Assembly (NCBI GenBank): GCA_022508725.1
Contig: JAFLUR010000158.1
Location: forward strand, 1 to 5,582
Source of the DNA: Oscillospiraceae bacterium
GTDB lineage: Bacteria > Bacillota > Clostridia > UBA1381
Length of the DNA: 5,582 nucleotides
Direction: 5' to 3'
Positions within the stretch are counted from its first letter, which is position 1. Each line of letters starts with the position of its first letter. The position numbers and the translations under genes were made by a program. A model generated the notes under the pieces. That model saw only the letters and a program-made list of their open reading frames with translations, searched no databases and was not told the origin of the DNA. Positions 1 to 5,582 of this stretch are shown here, one piece after another.

Positions 1-2
1 CC

Positions 3-3000
3 ACAATGTACGGACAGGGCAATCATAATCTCTCGATAGCGGATATAGATAATGACGGCAAGGACGAAATAGTATGGGGTTCCGCGTGTCTCGATGATGA
101 CGGACATACCGTATTGGGCAACACCCGTATGGGTCACGGCGACGCTTTACACGTTTCGGACTTCAATAACGACGGTATTCAGGAAGCATTTTCGGTAAAG
201 GAGAAATCATGGGGCTTTTCAAGAGGCGCCGATTTCAGAGTTGCCGAAACAGGCAAGGCTATATGGAGCCAAAAAGTAACAGGCGATAACGGCAGAGGCG
301 TTATGGATAATATTGACGACGCATACGCGGCGGAAAATCCCGACGGTCTTGCCATAGGATGGTCGGCGATATACACCGATATGTATGATCTGAAAGGAAA
401 TTCCGTAGGCGCGAAGCCTGCGCAGGCGGGTAGCGGAGATTTCTGCAATTTCCTCGTATACTGGGACGGCGATCTCGGCAGAGAGCTTTTGGATGCGAAT
501 ATTATACAGAAATATGACGCTTCAACCGGTCAGGCGAAGAGATTTTACGGTCCGAGCGACGGATACACCCTAAGCGGATTGACAAATAACAGCACAAAGC
601 GCAATTATTCGCTTGTTGCCGATATTTGGGGTGACTGGCGAGAGGAGATAATAATGCCGGTGGGCGACAGCGATCCCGAGACGGCGGCTCTGAGAATATT
701 CACATCTATCATTCCGACCGAGTATCGTTTGACAACGCTCATGCATGACTGTCAGTACCGTGAAGCGATAGCATGGCAGAACGTGGCGTATAACCAGCCG
801 CCGCATACAAGCTATTATGTCGGCTCCGCGGCTCTTGCGACAGACGCGGGCGGCAATAAATTGAACTATCTCGCGCCGGAAACACCGTTTACAAAGGTAA
901 CATACGAGTCTCCCGGACAGGTGGATGTAACGGGAATTACGCTTTCCGAGAGTGAAGTGACGGTCGAAAACGGCAAAACCGTCAGTGTAAGCGCGATAGT
1001 GGAGCCTTTTGACGCTGCAAATAAGAGCGTTGTATGGACATCGTCAAACGAGAAGGTGGCGGTGGTTTCAAACGGTGTCATAAAGGGTACGGGCGCCGGA
1101 AAAGCGATAATCACGGCGACAACAAAGGACGGCGGATTTACCGCAGAGTGTAAGGTGACTGTATTCTCCAATCCGGTCGAGTCGGTGTCGTTGTCCGAAA
1201 AGTCGATTGTGCTCGGATTGAACACTTCAAAAGCTCTCAAGGCGGAGGTTAAACCCGATAACGCTTCCGATAAATCCGTGAAATGGGTATCGGCAAATCC
1301 CGAAGTGGCGTCTGTTTCGGAAAACGGCACCGTAACGGGAGTAGGCTTCGGAAGCACATTTGTATATGCGTCTTCAAACGACAACGACAGAAGAGGATAC
1401 TGTTTTGTCAGGGTAAAACCGATCGAGATTACCGATTTTACCGGAGAGAATAAGTTCGTAACGTCAAATACGACAAGCGACGCGCTTAAATTTACGGGAA
1501 CGGCGAACGGTATAACGCTTAACCTTAACCAAGCAACCGACGATCCCATCGAATACCATAAGGATTTTGTCGAAGTATCGGAAGGCAAGGCCGAGCTGTC
1601 GTTTGATCTTTATACGAACGGCGCCAAAATAAGCGGCGGCGACTATATCTGGAAAGAAGGACACGGATATACGTCGGAGCTTAAATTCCTTGATACAGAA
1701 GGAAAGAATATTTTAAATATTCTTGAGGAGCACACAACCTCCGGCAATGCCACAAAGGATATCGTTGCGGACGGCGAAAAGCAGAATGTAAGCAGCTCAT
1801 GGAAAAAAACAGCCGACGGCAACGACCCTCCGTGGAACAGAAGCGCAATCAGATGGAGAGTGAATATTGTATTTGATTATGACAACGATACCGCCACGGC
1901 TACCGTTCAGGGCTGCGACAGTTCATGGGAACCCAATCAAACATGGGTAAGGGAATTTACTTTGAACGGCGCAAAATTCAAGACATTGCAATATAAAATG
2001 ATCGGATTGACCGATTGGGTTTCGGGTTCTTTCAGTCTTAAGGATTTGACCTATGCGGCATCAACCACGGCAACCGGAAACACAACGGATATATATGAAA
2101 GAGGAACGGCTGCGATTCCGTGGGCAGAGGCGGATATCGAGGACTGGACACAGACGGGAACGGAAGCAGGCAAACTCAGCTATGATGCGGAAAATGACCG
2201 TATTTGGTACAATATCGCAAAGCCGGGCGCGGATTACAGCGCAAAGAAGAGCTTCAAAATAGAGGACGGCGCGATTGTTATGTATGATATCGACTGGCAT
2301 TTCGGAAACTCCATGTCACGCAACGGAAACTACGAGTACATTCAGTTCGGTGATTCCATGCGTCTCGGCTGGAACAACGACTATAAGATGTATTTGAGCA
2401 CCGACGGCGGTGAAACATGGCGGGACAGCGACGGCGACGGTACGCCGGACAGTATTTTTGAAGGCAAAGAGATATACACAAAGAATGTAAAGGCGGTATT
2501 CAATACCGCGACAAAGGAAGCAATGCTTTACTTTGGCGGAACAAAAATTCTTGATTATCGATATTCCGAGACGGAGGACACCTCTCCGACAGGCGCCGAT
2601 TATGTGATATTCGGATTTTCGCGCGCGGGAGGGGAGCCGCCCGAATGGGTAACTCCGAACGGTTTGGATAAAATAAGAGTCGCGCAGTTTATACCCGGCG
2701 CGGAGCTGCCCGATCCTCCCGAACCGACTCAGCCTCCGATACCGACTCAGCCGCCCGAACCGACTCAGTCGCCCGAACCGACAGGAGGTCCCGCGGCGAA
2801 CGGTGTGAATATAATCGAGACAGACGGAAATAAGGCGGAGGTTGCATATGATTTGGTGGATTACGGCGAGAATATGCGGTTGATCGGCGCATTGTATGAT
2901 ATCGGGGGAAATTTGCTTGAAGTGAAGAGCTCCGATAATATGATAAATGATGATGATACCGGATTGATACAGGGAAAATACAGCTTTGAATTTACCGGTG

Positions 3001-3119
3001 ATACGGAAGGATGTATCGTAAAGGTATTTATGTGGAATTCGCTTGACGGAATGAAACCGTTGTCCGCATCTGCGGTGCGTAAGCCGGAAATTCCGGAAGA
3101 AACGGAGACACCTGAATAA
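3..3119 (+). CDS. Rhamnogalacturonan lyase, polysaccharide lyase family 11, multidomain, 5'-truncated by the window edge
   Basis: Family PL11 enzymes cleave the rhamnose-(1,4)-galacturonate bond of the rhamnogalacturonan-I backbone by beta-elimination, outside the cell. The frame is open to the window edge, and the ATG at 6 is internal because the residues after it (GQGNHNLSIADIDNDGKDE) match the middle of PL11 proteins. Numbering from that Met, residues 1-295 are the C-terminal half of the beta-propeller catalytic domain. It shows Ca-binding-type loops (D13-D15-D17-D20, D52-N54-D56-E60), GHGD at 43-46, DIWGDWREE at 206-214, and the family signature HDCQYREAIAWQN (247-259) with NQPPH (263-267). 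Two Big2 Ig-like domains follow (about 306-386 and 389-472), then two beta-rich modules I cannot name (about 473-690 and 691-897, the second with a Ca-loop-like DSDGDGTPD at 807-815). A PPEPTQ linker (904-926) and a terminal module (about 931-1028) complete it. No dockerin, SLH or LPXTG anchor is visible. The signal peptide and roughly 300 N-terminal residues would lie upstream. The family call is firm; substrate is inferred from family. Confidence 0.93.
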   Translation, partial: TMYGQGNHNLSIADIDNDGKDEIVWGSACLDDDGHTVLGNTRMGHGDALHVSDFNNDGIQEAFSVKEKSWGFSRGADFRVAETGKAIWSQKVTGDNGRGVMDNIDDAYAAENPDGLAIGWSAIYTDMYDLKGNSVGAKPAQAGSGDFCNFLVYWDGDLGRELLDANIIQKYDASTGQAKRFYGPSDGYTLSGLTNNSTKRNYSLVADIWGDWREEIIMPVGDSDPETAALRIFTSIIPTEYRLTTLMHDCQYREAIAWQNVAYNQPPHTSYYVGSAALATDAGGNKLNYLAPETPFTKVTYESPGQVDVTGITLSESEVTVENGKTVSVSAIVEPFDAANKSVVWTSSNEKVAVVSNGVIKGTGAGKAIITATTKDGGFTAECKVTVFSNPVESVSLSEKSIVLGLNTSKALKAEVKPDNASDKSVKWVSANPEVASVSENGTVTGVGFGSTFVYASSNDNDRRGYCFVRVKPIEITDFTGENKFVTSNTTSDALKFTGTANGITLNLNQATDDPIEYHKDFVEVSEGKAELSFDLYTNGAKISGGDYIWKEGHGYTSELKFLDTEGKNILNILEEHTTSGNATKDIVADGEKQNVSSSWKKTADGNDPPWNRSAIRWRVNIVFDYDNDTATATVQGCDSSWEPNQTWVREFTLNGAKFKTLQYKMIGLTDWVSGSFSLKDLTYAASTTATGNTTDIYERGTAAIPWAEADIEDWTQTGTEAGKLSYDAENDRIWYNIAKPGADYSAKKSFKIEDGAIVMYDIDWHFGNSMSRNGNYEYIQFGDSMRLGWNNDYKMYLSTDGGETWRDSDGDGTPDSIFEGKEIYTKNVKAVFNTATKEAMLYFGGTKILDYRYSETEDTSPTGADYVIFGFSRAGGEPPEWVTPNGLDKIRVAQFIPGAELPDPPEPTQPPIPTQPPEPTQSPEPTGGPAANGVNIIETDGNKAEVAYDLVDYGENMRLIGALYDIGGNLLEVKSSDNMINDDDTGLIQGKYSFEFTGDTEGCIVKVFMWNSLDGMKPLSASAVRKPEIPEETETPE
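2715..2783 (+). repeat. 18-bp in-frame tandem repeat encoding a PPEPTQ linker
   Basis: Four consecutive 18-base units (2715-2732, 2733-2750, 2751-2768 and an incomplete 2769-2783) encode P-P-E-P-T-Q, P-P-I-P-T-Q, P-P-E-P-T-Q and S-P-E-P-T. They form the flexible linker between the second beta-rich module and the terminal module of the lyase. Such Pro/Thr-rich spacers are typical of secreted multidomain carbohydrate-active enzymes. The near-identical units suggest growth by slippage or unequal recombination, so copy number may vary between strains. Confidence 0.85.
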
Positions 3120-3141
3120 ACAGATACTCCGGAAGAAACGG
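3092..3141 (+). repeat. 14-bp direct repeat pair straddling the lyase stop codon
   Basis: TCCGGAAGAAACGG occurs exactly at 3092-3105 and again at 3128-3141. The copies are 36 bases, or 12 codons, apart, so they share the reading frame. The lyase stop TAA (3117-3119) lies between them. The second copy reads on in frame as T-D-T-P-E-E-T-V to another TAA at 3144-3146, continuing the P-E-T composition of the annotated tail (IPEETETPE). It looks like a degenerate repetitive tail interrupted by a stop. Confidence 0.8.
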
Positions 3142-3178
3142 TATAACGGGTTTTCCGCGGTATTGATTCGGAGAGTTT

Positions 3179-3214
3179 AAAAGCTCCCGCTGCCTATGGG
3201 CGGCGGGGGTTTTT
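3179..3214 (+). terminator. Strong intrinsic terminator after the lyase gene
   Basis: A GC-rich hairpin pairs 3184-3194 (CTCCCGCTGCC) with 3199-3209 (GGCGGCGGGGG) around the four-base loop TATG, with two G-T wobbles. A T run follows at 3210-3214, then a second one at 3217-3220. An A run (3179-3182) precedes the stem, so the structure could also stop transcription coming from the right. It lies about 60 bases after the lyase stop and separates the lyase from the dgt-dnaG unit. Confidence 0.9.
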
Positions 3215-3251
3215 GCTTTTCCTTAAATAAAATTGTATTAAATTAAAGGAT

Positions 3252-3280
3252 TTGAGAGAAAAAAGGGGTATATATAACAT
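3252..3280 (+). promoter_or_regulatory. Candidate sigma-A-type promoter for the dGTPase-like gene
   Basis: TTGAGA (3252-3257, five of six to TTGACA) is followed by two overlapping -10 options in an AT-rich run: TATAAC (3273-3278, spacer 15) or TAACAT (3275-3280, spacer 17). A further TATAAG sits at 3280-3285. Transcription would start near 3285-3290 and give a leader of about 40-45 bases. The position just after the terminator and before the gene supports a promoter, but the exact boxes are uncertain. Confidence 0.5.
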
Positions 3281-3314
3281 ATAAGATGTCGGGAGATAAT
3301 AAAAAGGAATTTCC

Positions 3315-3320
3315 GGGGGG
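3315..3320 (+). promoter_or_regulatory. G-rich ribosome binding site of the dGTPase-like gene
   Basis: Six G residues end ten bases before the ATG at 3331, and the stretch reads GGGGGGATGAT, loosely resembling the anti-SD complement GGAGGTGAT. A stop codon in the same frame at 3325-3327 rules out any earlier start, so ATG 3331 is the start. The AAGGA at 3304-3308 is too far away to serve it. The ATG at 3321 abuts the G run and opens only a 12-codon frame. Confidence 0.6.
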
Positions 3321-3330
3321 ATGATAAATA

Positions 3331-4332
3331 ATGGATATAAGAACCGTCACCGAAAATAACGAGGATATTATTTTGGGCGAATATGCGTTTAAGACAAGGA
3401 ATACAAGAGGACGCCGGAAGGAGGAGGAGATGTGTCCGATACGCACCGCCTATCAGCGTGACCGCGACAGAATAATTCATTCAAAGGCATTCAGACGCAT
3501 GAAACATAAAACGCAGGTGTTTATGATCCCCGAGGGCGACCATTACCGCACAAGACTTACCCATACGCTGGAGGTTATGCAGATAGCAAGGACGATAGCA
3601 AGAGCGCTCAGATTGAATGAGGACCTGACCGAGGCGGCGGCGCTGGGGCATGACTTGGGGCATACTCCGTTCGGACATTCGGGTGAAAAGGTCCTTAATT
3701 CGATAGTGCCGGGAGGATTTACGCATTATGAACAGAGTCTGAGAGTCGTTGATGTTCTTGAAGGAGGAGACGGGATCAATCTGACGTATGAAGTGCGTGA
3801 CGGAATAGTAAATCATACGGGCGATAACCTTGCGGAAACGCTTGAGGGCAGGATAATAAAATTTGCCGATCGTTTCGCGTATATCAATCATGATATAGAC
3901 GACGCCATAAGAGCGGAAATAATAACACAGGATGATCTGCCCGAAAAGTGTATATCGGTTTTGGGAAAGCGTCATTCCGAAAGGATAAATACGCTGATAT
4001 GCGATATGATCGAAAACAGTATGAATAAACCCGAGCTTGCAATGTCGGAACGGGTCAAATCGGCAATGATGGATTTGCGCTCGTTTATGTTTGAGAATGT
4101 TTATCTCAATAAAAAGGCGAAAACGGGTGAGGATAAGGTATATTACATCATTCACGAGCTTTATGAATATTTCAGGAAAAACAAGGATAAGATCCCCGCG
4201 GAAAATTTGCGTTTTGAAGAAAAATTCGGCACAGAGCGTATCGTCTGCGATTATATAGCCGGAATGAGCGATGATTATGCCGTGCATATATTCAACGAGA
4301 TTTTTGTGCCCAAACCATGGAATAAAATGTAA
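3331..4332 (+). CDS. dgt: Deoxyguanosinetriphosphate triphosphohydrolase-like protein (HD domain), short type
   Basis: This cytoplasmic HD-superfamily metal enzyme is expected to hydrolyse dGTP or other dNTPs to the nucleoside and triphosphate; the physiological substrate of the short Firmicute form is less certain than that of E. coli Dgt. The 333-residue product is complete and of normal length for the short subfamily. The N-terminus carries GRR (27-29) and the very typical stretch RTAYQRDRDRIIHSKAFRR (38-56). Metal ligands of the HD site are visible as H78, H107-D108 and D180, with nearby H111 and H116 in HDLGHTPFGHSGE (107-119). The conserved FADRFAYINHDIDDAI (178-193) follows. The C-terminal part, from about 210, is helical and less conserved. 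The gene has its own terminator-insulated upstream region and is followed after 156 bases by dnaG, an arrangement frequent in Clostridia. The family is certain; the symbol is by similarity. Confidence 0.95.
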   Translation: MDIRTVTENNEDIILGEYAFKTRNTRGRRKEEEMCPIRTAYQRDRDRIIHSKAFRRMKHKTQVFMIPEGDHYRTRLTHTLEVMQIARTIARALRLNEDLTEAAALGHDLGHTPFGHSGEKVLNSIVPGGFTHYEQSLRVVDVLEGGDGINLTYEVRDGIVNHTGDNLAETLEGRIIKFADRFAYINHDIDDAIRAEIITQDDLPEKCISVLGKRHSERINTLICDMIENSMNKPELAMSERVKSAMMDLRSFMFENVYLNKKAKTGEDKVYYIIHELYEYFRKNKDKIPAENLRFEEKFGTERIVCDYIAGMSDDYAVHIFNEIFVPKPWNKM

Positions 4333-4340
4333 TATCACAG

Positions 4341-4374
4341 AAAAATTTTTACGGAAAAAAGGGTTTTTTAAAAA
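4341..4374 (+). other. A/T-tract block after dgt, possibly curved DNA or a weak AT hairpin
   Basis: Just after the dgt stop come A5T5 (4341-4350), then A6-GGG-T6 (4355-4369) and a further A5 run. The A6/T6 arms form an inverted repeat around GGG, and TTTTTA (4346-4351) can pair with TAAAAA (4369-4374) outside it. Having no GC in the stem, it is a poor classical terminator. Phased A/T tracts are known to bend DNA and can act as an UP-like element for the -10-like box at 4388. Confidence 0.35.
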
Positions 4375-4393
4375 CGTGTCGAATAATTATACT
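4364..4393 (+). promoter_or_regulatory. Possible dnaG promoter with a good -10 and a poor -35
   Basis: TATACT (4388-4393) matches the -10 consensus at five of six positions, 95 bases before the dnaG start. The only -35 at suitable distance is T-rich (TTTTTT 4364-4369 with spacer 18, or TTTTTA 4365-4370 with spacer 17). A separate dnaG promoter is plausible because the gap between dgt and dnaG is wide, but read-through from dgt is equally possible. Confidence 0.35.
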
Positions 4394-4401
4394 TGTAATC
4401 A

Positions 4402-4450
4402 AATAAATTCCGCCGGTGTGTTCGCAAACGCCGTTTTGTTGAAATTTATT
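4402..4450 (+). promoter_or_regulatory. Nested inverted repeats in the dnaG leader
   Basis: AATAAATT (4402-4409) is exactly complementary to AATTTATT (4443-4450). Inside, CGGTGT (4414-4419) pairs with ACGCCG (4428-4433), with one G-T wobble, around an eight-base loop, and TTTT follows at 4434-4437. It could be a weak dgt terminator or attenuator, or a folded dnaG leader. I recognise no riboswitch class in it. Confidence 0.3.
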
Positions 4451-4466
4451 CGGTTTGACAGGCGCA

Positions 4467-4481
4467 GGCGGTGATTGGGGG
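4467..4481 (+). promoter_or_regulatory. Ribosome binding region of dnaG
   Basis: GGCGGTGAT (4467-4475, one mismatch to GGAGGTGAT) runs into GGGGG (4477-4481), which ends seven bases before ATG 4489. The first element is a better match but lies 13 bases from the start; the second has normal spacing. A TAA in the same frame at 4483-4485 excludes earlier starts, so 4489 is fixed. Confidence 0.6.
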
Positions 4482-4488
4482 ATAAACA

Positions 4489-5582
4489 ATGCCTTATTAT
4501 TCCGATGATGTGATAAATGAAGTCTTTTCATCATCCGATATAGTGGATTATGTTTCACAATACGTTCAATTAAAAAAAAACGGCAGGGATTACAGCGGAT
4601 TGTGTCCCTTTCACAAAGAGAAATCTCCGTCTTTTCATGTAAGCGCGGACAAACAGCTTTTTCATTGTTTCGGATGCGGAGCGAGCGGGAATACGGCACA
4701 GTTTATAATGAGAACGGAAAATCTTGATTTTGTTGAGGCGCTTAGGCTTATGGCGGAACGCGCCGGTATCGATCTGCCCGATGAAAACGCCGGGGATAAC
4801 GGAAAACGGGAAAAAAAACAGAGATTTTTGGAAATGAACAGAATTGCGGCAAGATTTTTTTACGATAATCTTGTGAAAAGCTCCGACGCCGCACAGGCGC
4901 GGGAATATTTTGCGCAAAGAAAAATATCGCCGGGGACAATAACGTCTTACGGTCTGGGATTTGCCCCGGAGGGACGGGATGTATTGCTCGGATTTTTGGG
5001 TGAAAAGGGATTTTCAAAAGAGGAGATATGCGAAAATTCGCTTGCGGTTTCGCGCGACGGAAAGATTTACGATAAATTCAGGGGCAGAGTGATGTTTCCC
5101 ATTATCGACCCGAGAGGCAGGGTCATCGGTTTCGGCGGAAGAATAATAAAGGACGCAAAAGAGTCGAAGGACGGCTTTAAAGCTCCGAAATATCTTAATT
5201 CGTCCGAAACGATATGCTTTTCAAAGGGGAATAATTTATTTTCACTCAATCTTGCAAAAAATGCGCGTTCCGAAAGCATGATACTTGCCGAGGGCTATAT
5301 GGACGTTATATCGGTTTATCAGGCGGGAATAAAAAACATTGTCGCAACGCTCGGGACCGCGCTTACGGAAAATCAGGCAAAGCTGATAATGAAATACTGC
5401 CGTGAGATATTGATATGCTATGACAGCGATGAGGCGGGATCTGCCGCAACCCGGAGAGCAATCGATATTATCAATGACGCCGGCGGACGCGCAAGAGTTA
5501 TAAGTCTCGGCGATGTAAAGGACCCCGATGAATTTATAAAGTCATACGGAAAAGCGGCTTTTGCAAAAGCGATAAAAAATGC
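4489..5582 (+). CDS. dnaG: DNA primase DnaG, 3'-truncated by the window edge
   Basis: DnaG synthesises the short RNA primers for lagging-strand replication in partnership with the replicative helicase. The frame from ATG 4489 stays open to the window edge, giving 364 residues of a protein that is usually near 600. The zinc-binding domain is at the N-terminus with C39, H42, C60 and C63 (CPFH and CFGCG). The catalytic core shows FRGRVMFPI (197-205) and VIGFGGR (212-218). The Toprim fold follows with EGYMDV (268-273), TLGTAL (287-292) and the metal-binding DSDEAG (312-317), then KDPDEFI (344-350). All hallmark catalytic and zinc residues are present, so the visible part appears functional. The missing part should be the rest of the core and the helicase-interacting C-terminal domain. 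In many Firmicutes the next gene is rpoD/sigA, which would lie to the right of this window. Confidence 0.97.
   Translation, partial: MPYYSDDVINEVFSSSDIVDYVSQYVQLKKNGRDYSGLCPFHKEKSPSFHVSADKQLFHCFGCGASGNTAQFIMRTENLDFVEALRLMAERAGIDLPDENAGDNGKREKKQRFLEMNRIAARFFYDNLVKSSDAAQAREYFAQRKISPGTITSYGLGFAPEGRDVLLGFLGEKGFSKEEICENSLAVSRDGKIYDKFRGRVMFPIIDPRGRVIGFGGRIIKDAKESKDGFKAPKYLNSSETICFSKGNNLFSLNLAKNARSESMILAEGYMDVISVYQAGIKNIVATLGTALTENQAKLIMKYCREILICYDSDEAGSAATRRAIDIINDAGGRARVISLGDVKDPDEFIKSYGKAAFAKAIKN

Noticed and set aside
6..8. ATG at the left edge as the start of the lyase gene
   Set aside because: The frame is open upstream to the edge and the residues after this Met match the interior of PL11 catalytic domains, so the true start lies outside the window.
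866..1588. Minus-strand open frame of 240 codons opposite the Big2 region
   Set aside because: The + strand encodes two canonical Big2 domains here; the Ser/Thr/Val-rich antisense product is what reverse translation of such repeats gives.
3130..3157. Imperfect hairpin CGGAAGA / TTTTCCG after the lyase stop
   Set aside because: Seven pairs including a wobble with a 14-base loop and no T run; the much stronger terminator just downstream explains termination.
3481..4338. Long minus-strand open frame of 285 codons opposite dgt
   Set aside because: It is a shadow of a clearly coding HD-family gene; its product has no recognisable motif, no ribosome binding site was seen, and dgt motifs on the + strand are intact.
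4355..4374. A6-GGG-T6 repeat as the intrinsic terminator of dgt
   Set aside because: The stem is AT only and is followed by A residues rather than a T run, so it does not meet the usual pattern; listed only as an A/T-tract element.
4455..4460. Perfect TTGACA -35 hexamer upstream of dnaG
   Set aside because: No -10-like hexamer lies 16-18 bases downstream; that stretch is G-rich and forms the ribosome binding region, and a start there would leave almost no leader.
4271..4474. Small + strand open frame of 67 codons across the dgt-dnaG gap
   Set aside because: It overlaps the end of dgt in another frame, its start has no ribosome binding site, and the gap part is A/T-tract sequence with an un-protein-like product.

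Overview
The window looks like a chromosomal segment of an anaerobic, plant-polysaccharide-degrading Firmicute (class Clostridia, probably gut-associated). Three things suggest this. A secreted-type rhamnogalacturonan lyase carries bacterial Ig-like (Big2) modules and a Pro/Glu/Thr/Gln linker. A short-type dGTPase-like HD hydrolase lies directly upstream of the DNA primase gene dnaG, a common Firmicute arrangement in which rpoD/sigA usually follows. All three genes also have moderate GC and use ATA and AGA codons freely. The genus cannot be fixed from the sequence; a pectin specialist would fit.

Layout: all three genes are on the + strand. (1) Positions 3-3119 hold the 3' part of a large multidomain family PL11 rhamnogalacturonan lyase, whose N-terminus lies upstream of the window. 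(2) Positions 3120-3330 are intergenic: a duplicated 14-bp remnant that continues the coding frame past the stop, a strong intrinsic terminator (3179-3214), a candidate promoter and a G-rich ribosome binding site. (3) Positions 3331-4332 hold a complete HD-domain deoxyguanosinetriphosphate triphosphohydrolase-like gene. (4) Positions 4333-4488 are intergenic: A/T tracts, a good -10-like element, inverted repeats and an SD-like stretch. (5) From 4489 off the right edge runs dnaG, with zinc-binding domain and Toprim core visible and the helicase-binding C-terminus missing. No stretch without a gene exceeds 300 bases.

Functionally the window has two units. The lyase would act outside the cell on the rhamnogalacturonan-I backbone of pectin and is closed off by its own terminator. 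The dgt-dnaG pair is housekeeping: the hydrolase degrades dNTPs (or a related nucleotide) and the primase starts Okazaki fragments, so both touch DNA replication.

I found no CRISPR array, tRNA, rRNA, insertion sequence, phage gene or defence system. The least explained material is the C-terminal half of the lyase: two adjacent, possibly related beta-rich modules with no family I can name, then a terminal module after the repetitive linker. The in-frame repeat that runs across its stop codon is the other oddity.
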